From Acaricomes phytoseiuli DSM 14247 (GTDB lineage Bacteria; Actinomycetota; Actinomycetes; Actinomycetales; Micrococcaceae): a DNA stretch of 64,000 nt. A program made the translations under genes and the position numbers. The stretch lies in the NCBI RefSeq assembly GCF_000376245.1, contig NZ_AQXM01000053.1, positions 1 to 64,000 on the forward strand. The letters run 5' to 3'. This document shows positions 49,141-56,787 of this stretch, piece by piece (the first letter of the stretch is position 1; the number at the start of each line of letters is the position of its first letter). The notes beneath the pieces were generated by a model. The model had not been told where the DNA came from. It did no database searches and saw only the letters and a list, made by a program, of their open reading frames with translations.

Positions 49141-49877
49141 CCCCGGGGGCGAGCTGGGAGCACGTGACCAAGCTGTACGGCCCTCGAGCGGCGCTCGAGG
49201 ACTTCAGTCTTGAGCTCGGCCCCGGGGTGCACGCCCTGCTGGGACCGAACGGTGCAGGGAAATCCACCGCGCTGAATCTGCTCAGCGGTATTCGGCTGGC
49301 TGATGACGGGGTAATGCGGGTCTGCGGGGAGCGCGTGACCCGCGGGGGAAGAAGCGCCCGCTCGCTGAGCAGCACACCGCAGGCGCTCTCCTTCCCTCCG
49401 GTGCTTAGGGTGCGAGAAGTCCTGGATTTCATCGCCGCACATTATCCGCAACCGCTGGCGATAGATGCGCTCTGCGATCGGCTGCCGCTGGCGCAGCTTC
49501 TGGAACGCAAATGCGGAGGTCTCTCCGGCGGGCAGACCCGGGTGGTAGGCCTGGCCTGTGCACTCAGCGGCAATACGGAGGTCTTGCTCCTCGATGAACC
49601 GTCAACCGGCCTGGACCCGGAGACCCGCTCCACGGTGCATGAGATTCTCCGCGAACAGCGCACCATGGGCCGCTGCATCATCCTGAGCACCCATGACTAC
49701 GCCGAAGCTGAAACCACCGCAGACACGGTCTCGCTGATCCGTCATGGGCGATTGCTGCTGCACGAACGGCTCGGGCAGCTCACCAGATTGCGTTCTGAAA
49801 GCACGAAAAGCGGCGAACTCACGCTGGAGCATCTGATCTCGGACCTTCTGCGCGACTCCCCTGAGGCGGCCGGCTGA
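49137..49877 (+). CDS. ABC transporter ATP-binding protein of the RiPP operon
   Basis: 246 residues with Walker A GPNGAGKST near 39, a slightly altered signature LSGGQTRVVGLACAL, Walker B VLLLDEPSTGLDP and the H-loop STHDYAE. It resembles the ATPases of ABC-2 drug and bacteriocin exporters. It overlaps the SagB gene by four bases and the permease gene by one, so all are translated together. It probably powers export of the azole peptide and may give self-protection, since no separate immunity gene is visible. Confidence 0.9.
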   Translation: MTPGASWEHVTKLYGPRAALEDFSLELGPGVHALLGPNGAGKSTALNLLSGIRLADDGVMRVCGERVTRGGRSARSLSSTPQALSFPPVLRVREVLDFIAAHYPQPLAIDALCDRLPLAQLLERKCGGLSGGQTRVVGLACALSGNTEVLLLDEPSTGLDPETRSTVHEILREQRTMGRCIILSTHDYAEAETTADTVSLIRHGRLLLHERLGQLTRLRSESTKSGELTLEHLISDLLRDSPEAAG

Positions 49878-50596
49878 TGCGGCGGCTACTGCGCTACACC
49901 CGGTTGCGGCTTCAGGAGATCCTACGTTATCCGTCATTCGTCCTGCCCACGATGGGGTTGCCGTTGCTCTTCTACCTGATCTTTGGGACCACCTCGGGAG
50001 CCGACCCCCTGCCGCTGGTCTTCGGCTATCTCGCCTTCTCGATGCTCGGTACCGCGGTCTTCCATTTCGGCGCAGCAGTTGCCGCCGAACGAGAGCAGCC
50101 GTGGTCGCTCTATCTGCTGTCGCTGCCGGCCAGCGGAACTATCAGAATAGCTTCGCTGATCCTGGCGAATATTGCGCTGACCGTCCTGTTCGCCGCACCG
50201 ATAGCCATCGCCGGATTGCTTCTGGGCGCCTTCGCGGGAAGTCCTGGGGGCACCCTGACGCTTGGCAGCGCAGCTCTGCTGCTCGGGGCCGTCGTTCAAG
50301 GAGCATTCGGGCTCGTTCTGGGGTACTGGCTTCCGGTCAAAGGAGCAGGGCCCATCGCCACGGTGCTGTATTTTCCGCTGGCAGCACTCAGCGGGCTGTG
50401 GGGTGGCATGAACCTGGGCGTGCTCAGTGACATCGGAGCGTGGCTACCGCCCGGCGCCTGGTCTCGGTTGATCAACTCCGCCTTGGCGTCGGAGATCTCC
50501 TGGCCCGCACTCGGCCTGCTTGGCGGGTACCTCATCCTTTTCACGGCTCTCGGCGTGCTGGGATACCAGCGGATCCAGCAGACCGTTTATCGCTGA
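49877..50596 (+). CDS. ABC-2-type permease of the RiPP operon
   Basis: 239 residues with six membrane helices in the ABC-2 layout: a basic N-terminus (MRRLLRYTRLRLQEILRYP), YLIFGTTSG after the first helix, and a final segment LGVLGYQRIQQTVYR. It starts at the last base of the ATPase stop codon. Together with that ATPase it forms a four-part exporter (two of each subunit). It is the last gene of the operon and converges on murB 50 bases away; I see no clear terminator between them. Confidence 0.88.
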   Translation: MRRLLRYTRLRLQEILRYPSFVLPTMGLPLLFYLIFGTTSGADPLPLVFGYLAFSMLGTAVFHFGAAVAAEREQPWSLYLLSLPASGTIRIASLILANIALTVLFAAPIAIAGLLLGAFAGSPGGTLTLGSAALLLGAVVQGAFGLVLGYWLPVKGAGPIATVLYFPLAALSGLWGGMNLGVLSDIGAWLPPGAWSRLINSALASEISWPALGLLGGYLILFTALGVLGYQRIQQTVYR

Positions 50597-50646
50597 CCTC
50601 TCTTGATCCCCTAAAGGAACGAGGACTTCCCGGGTTGACCGGTTAT

Positions 50647-51726
50647 TCAAAGCTGCAGGCCCACCAGCAGTGACTCTGCCTCGAGCTCGATGCCAAAGCG
50701 GTCCTGCACCCCTTGGCGTACAGCCCTGGCGACAGCCAGGATGTCTGTGGCATCAGCGCCACCGCGGTTAGTGATCGCCAGAGTGTGCTTCGTGGACAGC
50801 GATGCCCGGCCGCCGGTGAGCTCGGAGCCGAAACCCCGGGAAAAACCTGAAGCCGCAATAAGCCAGGCAGCACTGAGCTTCACCCCGCCGGAAGCCGGGT
50901 ACCGAGGTGCCTCATCGGGCAATCCGGCAGCTTGTTCTTCGCTGATCACAGGATTAGTGAAGAACGAGCCCGTGGAGAAAGCATCCCGGTCTTCGGCATC
51001 GAGCACCATGCCCTTACGTCCGCGCAGCTCGAGCACGGCTTCACGGACATCCAGCGCCGAGGCGCGCTCGCCCAGGGGCACATCCAGCCGAGCGGCGAGC
51101 TCAGCGTAGCGGATCGGGGCGCTCATCCGACTGAGCGGCAGTTGAAACTCCACGGTCAGCACCACGTACCGCGGCGAGCCGGTGATGCCCTGCCACCGAT
51201 GGCGCTTAAGCACCGAGTCCCGGTATCCGAACTGCAGTTCAGAGGTGGTGAAAGTACGGACCTGCTGTTCCTGACGGTCCCAGACCCGGACGGCGGCGAT
51301 GGTGTGAGCCACTTCAGAGCCGTAAGCGCCGACGTTCTGCACCGGAGTAGCGCCGGTGGCACCCGGGATACCGGAAAGCGCTTCAACTCCGCTCCGGGCG
51401 TGGAGAACAGCGTCATGGACGAACTCATCCCAGTTCTGACCCGCCTGCACGAGCACGGAAGCACCGCCGCAGGTGTCTTCCGAGTTGGTCCTGATGCCGG
51501 AGGTCCGGATCCTCAGCACCGTGCCGTCGAAACCTGCGTCGGAGATCAGCAGATTGGAGCCGCCACCGATGATCAGCAGTGGTTCTTCAGCGTCGTCTGC
51601 GGCACGGACCGCGTCGATGATCTCCGCTTCGGTGACGGCTTCCTCGAGGCGTCGCGCCGGGCCGCCCACTCCGATGGTGGTCAGCTCGGCGAGCGCGAGA
51701 TCCGCGCCGGAGGCTGTGGGCGTCAT
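50647..51726 (-). CDS. murB: UDP-N-acetylenolpyruvoylglucosamine reductase
   Basis: 359 residues. It reduces UDP-GlcNAc-enolpyruvate to UDP-MurNAc with NADPH and FAD in peptidoglycan synthesis. FAD-binding segments are LLIIGGGSNLLISDAGFDG and GIPGATGATPVQNVGAYGSE; FSTGSFFTNPV carries the catalytic Ser region, and NRGGADATDILAV is near the C-terminus. It overlaps the upstream MaoC-type dehydratase gene by four bases, an arrangement known from other actinobacteria. Confidence 0.96.
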   Translation of the reverse strand: MTPTASGADLALAELTTIGVGGPARRLEEAVTEAEIIDAVRAADDAEEPLLIIGGGSNLLISDAGFDGTVLRIRTSGIRTNSEDTCGGASVLVQAGQNWDEFVHDAVLHARSGVEALSGIPGATGATPVQNVGAYGSEVAHTIAAVRVWDRQEQQVRTFTTSELQFGYRDSVLKRHRWQGITGSPRYVVLTVEFQLPLSRMSAPIRYAELAARLDVPLGERASALDVREAVLELRGRKGMVLDAEDRDAFSTGSFFTNPVISEEQAAGLPDEAPRYPASGGVKLSAAWLIAASGFSRGFGSELTGGRASLSTKHTLAITNRGGADATDILAVARAVRQGVQDRFGIELEAESLLVGLQL

Positions 51727-52172
51727 ACCAGCCGGACCAGGGCTTGAGCTTTGACCAGGACTTTCTGACCTGAGTTCATGACCGTCAGGTCGATCCTTAC
51801 CGTCCCCGGTTCGGGCTCGAGGGCACCGACCACTCCGGTGACCTCAATCGCGGTGCCTTGATCGTTATCCGGTACCGGAACGGGCTTGGTGAACCGGGTC
51901 TGGTACGCAACCACGGCACCGGCTCCACCGGCCCAGTCCACGACGAGCTGCACGGCAGCACCCATCGTGAACATGCCGTGCGCGATAACACCGGGAAGCT
52001 CTACTTCCCGAGCTACCCGCTCATTCCAGTGAATGGGGTTCAGATCCCCTGAAGCACCGGCGTAGCGGATGAGATCCGCTCTGGTCACCGGGATCGAACG
52101 GCTGCCGATCTCCTGGCCGACCGTCAGTTTGGCGAGCACCGGGGTCTTCGCGCTGTCAGGATCCTGATTCAT
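51723..52172 (-). CDS. MaoC-type (R)-3-hydroxyacyl dehydratase subunit (HadB-like)
   Basis: 149 residues, a single hot-dog domain. The hydratase motif is ASGDLNPIHWNERVARE, with the catalytic Asp and His, followed by GVIAHGMFTMGAA. It would pair with the upstream FAS1/MaoC N-type protein as a heterodimer that dehydrates 3-hydroxyacyl thioesters in fatty acid elongation, like mycobacterial HadAB. Four-base overlaps with both neighbours show tight translational coupling with murB and the partner subunit. Confidence 0.9.
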   Translation of the reverse strand: MNQDPDSAKTPVLAKLTVGQEIGSRSIPVTRADLIRYAGASGDLNPIHWNERVAREVELPGVIAHGMFTMGAAVQLVVDWAGGAGAVVAYQTRFTKPVPVPDNDQGTAIEVTGVVGALEPEPGTVRIDLTVMNSGQKVLVKAQALVRLV

Positions 52173-52648
52173 GCCCCGCTCCCCTGCCCTGGTTCCTGAC
52201 CTTCTTCCTCGGTCCGGACCACGATGGTCGAGACGGTGGTCGACACCGGCTCGCCCTCGACGGTGGTGATCTCCGCCCGGGTGGTGAGCATCGCTCCTGC
52301 GCCCATCATGCGGATCGAATCCACATGCAGTTCCGCCTGGAGTGCGTCCCCGGCGATGATCGGCCGGTGATGCTGGAAGCGCTGCTCCCCGTGAACCACC
52401 CGGGAGAAGTCGATGCCGGCTTCAGGGTCCCGGATGAACCGGGCTTCAGCTCGCTGCGCCACGATGATCGCGAAAGTGGGCGGTGCGACCAGGTCTGAGT
52501 AACCGGCCGCCCGGGCTGCCTCCAGATCGGTATGCACGGGGTCGACGGCTTTCACCGCCGCCGCGAATTCCCGGATTTTCTCCCGGCCGACGTCATAGAC
52601 GCCTTCAGCCGGGTAGACCCGGCCTGCTAGACCTGGGTGAAGACTCAT
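52169..52648 (-). CDS. MaoC N-terminal-type dehydratase subunit (HadA-like)
   Basis: 159 residues from the ATG at 52648, preceded by CAGGAGGCACC. The frame is open 47 codons further upstream without support and would cross towards the tetR gene. It is a hot-dog domain of the FAS1-dehydratase type (YDVGREKIREFAAAV, then APPTFAIIVAQRAEARF, then VHGEQRFQHHRPIIAGD). These subunits lack the full catalytic motif and shape the substrate channel. The gene is first in a run with the HadB-like gene and murB. Confidence 0.9.
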   Translation of the reverse strand: MSLHPGLAGRVYPAEGVYDVGREKIREFAAAVKAVDPVHTDLEAARAAGYSDLVAPPTFAIIVAQRAEARFIRDPEAGIDFSRVVHGEQRFQHHRPIIAGDALQAELHVDSIRMMGAGAMLTTRAEITTVEGEPVSTTVSTIVVRTEEEGQEPGQGSGA

Positions 52649-52748
52649 GGTGCCTCCTGAGAGCGGATAGATATGGCTGACCCCAGCTTCTAAGCCTATC
52701 GGGCACCGGGCTGCGTCCGTGACCGGCATGCGAAGACCACTGCAGAGA

Positions 52749-53285
52749 TCAGCGCAACCGTTCCAGGGCGGCGCGGATGTCTTCTGCATCGACTCCGTGC
52801 CGCGCTGCGGGAAGGTCGATTCCGCTGCCGTGCAAGGATGTGTTGTAGTACATGCCGTCGCCTACCAGCATAATCACCTGAGCGACGGTGGGGTCGCCGA
52901 CTTCAGCAAAGATCAGATCGAACCAGCCCTGCTGCACTTGACTGAGCGTCTGGGTAGCTTGTTCTGCGGCGTCGCTGAGCTTCATCGCGGCCAGCATGAC
53001 GCGCTCGAGATCTGAGCCGCTGGCGGCGGATGTCCGCAGATAGTAGCCGATGGACCCGTCGCTGGCTTCAGCCATGGCGGCCCGGTCTTCCGCTGCGAGT
53101 TCCCGGAGGCGCTCGAGCAGCCCTTCGGTCAGGGCCGCTTTATTACCGAAGTGATAGAGCAGTCCGCCTTTGGAAACATTCGCCGCACCGGCCACTGCCT
53201 CTAGTGTGGCAGCCCGCTCCCCTTGATCGATCAGAAGCTCGACGAAAGCGTCGAGTATCTGGTCCCGGCTGCTACTCCGCGGCAT
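52749..53285 (-). CDS. TetR-family repressor of the adjacent MFS exporter
   Basis: About 178 residues from the ATG at 53285; an upstream GTG (53303) is in frame. The N-terminal TetR helix-turn-helix is clear: RDQILDAFVELLIDQGERA, then EAVAGAANVSKGGLLYHFGN. The rest is a helical ligand domain. It is divergent from a drug-efflux-type MFS gene, and a perfect palindrome overlaps the MFS promoter, the classical repressor/efflux arrangement. The inducing compound is unknown. Confidence 0.9.
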   Translation of the reverse strand: MPRSSSRDQILDAFVELLIDQGERAATLEAVAGAANVSKGGLLYHFGNKAALTEGLLERLRELAAEDRAAMAEASDGSIGYYLRTSAASGSDLERVMLAAMKLSDAAEQATQTLSQVQQGWFDLIFAEVGDPTVAQVIMLVGDGMYYNTSLHGSGIDLPAARHGVDAEDIRAALERLR

Positions 53286-53335
53286 CGACACCGGTCCTTT
53301 CACTCATCTCCACCATTGTGCATCATGACCCTGGG

Positions 53336-53364
53336 TTGATGCTATACCGTCCAGACGGTACAGT
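53336..53364 (+). promoter_or_regulatory. MFS gene promoter with an embedded TetR operator
   Basis: TTGATG (53336-53341), 17 bases, TACAGT (53359-53364) reads toward the MFS gene. The palindrome TACCGTC-CA-GACGGTA (53345-53360) fills the spacer and enters the -10 box, so a bound TetR dimer would block RNA polymerase. Confidence 0.75.
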
Positions 53365-53407
53365 AATAATCAATCTCTTCGTCCTCCCACCGTGAAAAGA
53401 GTGCCCC

Positions 53408-54982
53408 ATGCAGCCCTCTGCGCACCCGACCTCCACGCCATCCCCCGCGAACTCAGCGAACACCCCGCCCCGCGCCACCTTGCGGGACTGGATCGCCCTG
53501 GCCGTCCTGATGCTCCCGGTACTCCTGGTGGCAGTGGATAACACCGTCCTGTCTTTCGCCATCCCGGAGATCTCCGCAGCGCTGGCCCCCAGCGGATCCC
53601 AGCTCCTGTGGGTCATCGATATCTACCCGCTGGTTCTAGCGGGGCTGCTGGTCTCCATGGGCTCTTTCGCGGACCGCGTCGGGCGGCGCCGGATGCTCCT
53701 GCTCGGCGGCGCCGGCTTCACCCTGGTCTCAGCTCTAGCGGCCTTCGCCCCCAGCGCCGAATGGCTTATCGCAGGACGCGCCGGCCTCGGCTTCTTCGGA
53801 GCCATGCTCATGCCCTCGACGCTCTCCCTGATCCGCAATATCTTCCTGGATCCGCAGCAGCGCCGGCTCGCCGTAGCCGTCTGGGCCGCCGGCTTCTCCG
53901 GCGGCGCCGCACTCGGCCCCATCGTCGGCGGACTGCTTCTGGAACACTTCTGGTGGGGCTCGGTCTTCCTCCTCGCCGTTCCCGTACTGATTCCACTACT
54001 GATCTTCGGCCCGGTCTTCATCACCGAGTCCAAGGATCCGAACCCGCCGAAGATCGACCCGGTCAGCATCCTGCTCTCTTTCGCCGCGATGGTCCCGCTG
54101 GTACTGAGCATCAAGACTTTCGCCAGTTACGGACTGACCCCGGTGATGATCGCCGCCGCGGCATCCGGCGCGGTCTTCCTCTGGCTGTTCATCCGTCGAC
54201 AGATGCGGCACCGCGATCCGATGCTGGATGTGCGGCTCTTCCGCAACCCCGCGTTCTCCGGCGGCGTCGTAGCGAATCTGCTCAGCGTTTTCTCTCTGGT
54301 CGGATTCCTCTTCTTCATCTCCCAGCACTTGCAGCTCATCATCGGCCTCTCGCCCACTCAAGCCGGCTTCGTGCTGCTGCCAGGGCTGGGCTTCGCGATC
54401 ACCGCCGGGCTGATCGCCGCTCCGCTGGCCCGGCGAGTGGCACCGGTGTGGATCATCACCGGAGGGCTGCTGCTCAACGCCGTCGGTTACGCACTGGTGG
54501 CCTTCACCAACCCGCAACCCGTTCCGGTGCTCATGATCGCCTTCATCCTGCTCGGAGCCGGTGTGGGAGCCGCCGAGACGATCTCCAACGACCTCATCCT
54601 CAGCTCAGCGCCGCCGGCGAAAGCCGGCTCCGCCGCGGCGATTTCGGAAACCGCCTATGAAGTCGGCTCGGTGCTCGGCACCGCCGTACTGGGCTCTGTG
54701 CTGGTCGCGGTCTACCGGAATCAGCTGTCCCTGCCGGAGAACCTCAACGCCGGGCAGGTATCCCAAGCCGAGGGGACCCTGGCCGGGGCGCTGCAGATCG
54801 CGAATGACCTGCCGGGGCCGGCAGCTGAAGCGCTGCGGCAATCGGCGAGCCACGCTTTCGATAGCGGTGCCGTCGTGACCTCGTTGGTGGGGCTGACGCT
54901 CATGCTCGTCGCTGCGGCCATGGCCCTTATCGTGCTGCGGAAGGTCCGCACTCAGGACTCAGTAAAAACAGAGAGCGAATGA
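53408..54982 (+). CDS. MFS drug-efflux transporter (DHA2/14-TM type)
   Basis: 524 residues with about 14 membrane helices, as in QacA/EmrB-type proton antiporters. Motif A-like loop GSFADRVGRRRMLLLG follows helix 2, and DNTVLSFAIPEI near the start is typical of DHA2 proteins. LSPTQAGFVLLPG lies in the middle. It would export lipophilic or cationic toxic compounds. It is controlled by the divergent TetR gene. The start ATG has AAAAGAG upstream. A position a few kilobases from the RiPP operon invites, but does not prove, a role in export of that product. Confidence 0.9.
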   Translation: MQPSAHPTSTPSPANSANTPPRATLRDWIALAVLMLPVLLVAVDNTVLSFAIPEISAALAPSGSQLLWVIDIYPLVLAGLLVSMGSFADRVGRRRMLLLGGAGFTLVSALAAFAPSAEWLIAGRAGLGFFGAMLMPSTLSLIRNIFLDPQQRRLAVAVWAAGFSGGAALGPIVGGLLLEHFWWGSVFLLAVPVLIPLLIFGPVFITESKDPNPPKIDPVSILLSFAAMVPLVLSIKTFASYGLTPVMIAAAASGAVFLWLFIRRQMRHRDPMLDVRLFRNPAFSGGVVANLLSVFSLVGFLFFISQHLQLIIGLSPTQAGFVLLPGLGFAITAGLIAAPLARRVAPVWIITGGLLLNAVGYALVAFTNPQPVPVLMIAFILLGAGVGAAETISNDLILSSAPPAKAGSAAAISETAYEVGSVLGTAVLGSVLVAVYRNQLSLPENLNAGQVSQAEGTLAGALQIANDLPGPAAEALRQSASHAFDSGAVVTSLVGLTLMLVAAAMALIVLRKVRTQDSVKTESE

Positions 54983-55019
54983 GGCTCAACGGGTCAGCTG
55001 GAAACGGTGGAATCCGCGC

Positions 55020-55253
55020 TCAACGCTTCTCGAGCCCGCGCAGTCGGCGGCGCACATCCAGCATGCGGACCACCAGGCCCACCAAATGCAGCACGGCCCC
55101 GGCGATGAGGAACGGCATCGAGGGCCAGACCTGCCCGTTGTTCCCGGTGACCGCACTCAGGATGGTCAGCACAATACCCAGACCGAGCAGAGCCATCGCC
55201 GTGAAGACGATGGTCTTGTAGGCCGGGCTCGCGACACGCCAGTATTCGGACAT
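55020..55253 (-). CDS. Small two-helix membrane protein
   Basis: 77 residues with two hydrophobic segments (TIVFTAMALLGLGIVLTILS and MPFLIAGAVLHLVGLVVRML) and a basic C-terminal tail (DVRRRLRGLEKR). The start ATG and composition look genuine. It is convergent with the MFS gene and resembles anonymous small membrane proteins of Micrococcaceae. The function is unknown. Confidence 0.7.
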   Translation of the reverse strand: MSEYWRVASPAYKTIVFTAMALLGLGIVLTILSAVTGNNGQVWPSMPFLIAGAVLHLVGLVVRMLDVRRRLRGLEKR

Positions 55254-55288
55254 ACCCCTAGTCTACCGAGGCCAGGGGTCTGCCGAGC

Positions 55289-55774
55289 TCAGGCAGCCAG
55301 GGTTTTGACCATGAGGAAGTTGCGCAGCCTGACGCCGGAGAATACCGGCTGCTGCTCCGCGATCACCGCGAAGTCGTGCCGTTCGAAGAATTCGCGAGCG
55401 GTGAGGCTCACATCGCTCGTCAGCTCGGCATAACCGGCCTGGCGCGCGGCGGATTCCAGAGTGCCCAGCAAAGCGCTGGCCACCCCGCGCCTGGTGTACT
55501 CCGGATGGACGAACATCATCTCGATATGCCCCGTATCGATGAGCTGACCGAAGCCGCGGATCTCGTCATCGAGGAGCGCCACCAGGGTCATCCCCTGGAG
55601 CCGGGCAGCATCCCATTCCCTCAGCACCCACCGCTCCGGCCTGGCCCAGGCCGCGATCTGCTCGGCGGAATAATCACTGCTGGCGGTCACGGTCACCGCC
55701 GCCAGGAAAACCGAGAGCGTGGCGCAGGCATCGTCTGCAGTGTACTCGCGGAGCCGCATAGCCTCGATAGTCAT
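55289..55774 (-). CDS. GNAT-family N-acetyltransferase
   Basis: 161 residues. The acetyl-CoA loop is HPEYTRRGVASALLGTLES, preceded by a strand with IEMMFV, as in GNAT enzymes of the YafP/ElaA-like group. The C-terminal FFERHDFAVIAEQQPVFSGV is the usual beta-bulge region. The substrate cannot be read from sequence. It is followed by the small membrane protein and preceded by a citE-like gene, all on the minus strand with short gaps. Confidence 0.87.
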   Translation of the reverse strand: MTIEAMRLREYTADDACATLSVFLAAVTVTASSDYSAEQIAAWARPERWVLREWDAARLQGMTLVALLDDEIRGFGQLIDTGHIEMMFVHPEYTRRGVASALLGTLESAARQAGYAELTSDVSLTAREFFERHDFAVIAEQQPVFSGVRLRNFLMVKTLAA

Positions 55775-55800
55775 GAACTCTTGCCCGCCAGAAAGGCTGC

Positions 55801-56709
55801 TCAGCTGGCCGGCTGGACGCCGAAGGCCACCGCGAGTTTCATGATCTTCTGCGCCCGGCCTAAACGCGGCAGATCCGAGCCATCTCGGATGACCTCTCCC
55901 CGTGCCTTGAAATCAGCAAGGAAGTCCGTGGCCCATGCGACATCGGAGGGCGCCGGGGAGATCACTTCGTTGATCACCGTGGCCTGGTCCGACTGCAGGC
56001 AGAGCTTACCGGTCATGCCCATAGCCACGGTGATACCGGACTGCTCGCGCAGGATGGGGTGATTGCTGCCGACGGTGGGCCCGTCGATAGGGCCTGGCAG
56101 ATCACCCACCCGGCTGGCCACGACGAGCTTGGCCCTGGGATAAGCCATGGCTTCCCGGTCCGCGGCCATTCCGGTATCCCGGCGGAAGTCACCGGAACCG
56201 AAAGCGAGCCGGAAGGCGCCCTCGGCCCGGGCGATGTTATTGGCTTCCTCGATACCGATGGCGGATTCCACCAGAGCCAGCACCCGGGTCTTGCCGTCCA
56301 GCCGGTGGTAGGTCTCCTTGACGTGCTCGGCGCTTTCCGTTTTGGCCAGCATCACCCCGAGCAGACCCGGAATACCTCGCAGCCCGGCCACATCATCGGC
56401 CCAAAAGTCACTGGCGACATCATTGATCCGGACCCAGGCCTGGCCGCCGTCCCGCAGCCATGCGGCCACCTCGTCACGGGCCTGACCTTTACGGCTCGGG
56501 TCGACCGCGTCTTCGATATCCAGGACCACGGCATCGGCGCGGGAGGCCACAGCGGCATCGAAGATCTCCGGCTGGGTGGCGGGAACCAGCAGCCAGGAAC
56601 GGGCGATTTCCGCCGGGACGTTCCGGATACGGGGCAAAGGCGAAGTGATCGGGTCTGCGGCGCCGGCTTCCAGACCGGTATCGCCATAGGGTTCGAGGGG
56701 CGAAGACAT
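55801..56709 (-). CDS. HpcH/HpaI aldolase / citrate lyase beta-subunit-like (CitE-like) protein
   Basis: 302 residues forming a TIM barrel: RSWLLVPATQPEIFDAA, then ADAVVLDIEDAV with metal-binding acidic residues, GLLGVMLAKTE and VLALVESAIGIEEA. These Mg2+-dependent enzymes act on CoA thioesters such as malyl- or citramalyl-CoA; stand-alone CitE proteins without the alpha and gamma subunits usually act as lyases or thioesterases. No citrate lyase partner genes are nearby. The substrate is undetermined. Confidence 0.88.
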   Translation of the reverse strand: MSSPLEPYGDTGLEAGAADPITSPLPRIRNVPAEIARSWLLVPATQPEIFDAAVASRADAVVLDIEDAVDPSRKGQARDEVAAWLRDGGQAWVRINDVASDFWADDVAGLRGIPGLLGVMLAKTESAEHVKETYHRLDGKTRVLALVESAIGIEEANNIARAEGAFRLAFGSGDFRRDTGMAADREAMAYPRAKLVVASRVGDLPGPIDGPTVGSNHPILREQSGITVAMGMTGKLCLQSDQATVINEVISPAPSDVAWATDFLADFKARGEVIRDGSDLPRLGRAQKIMKLAVAFGVQPAS

Positions 56710-56787
56710 ACCCCTACCGTATCCCTCTGCGCACTCCGGCGACGACTCGGGGCGCGCACGGCTTAAAGTGGTGCTAGAACTGGAGAC

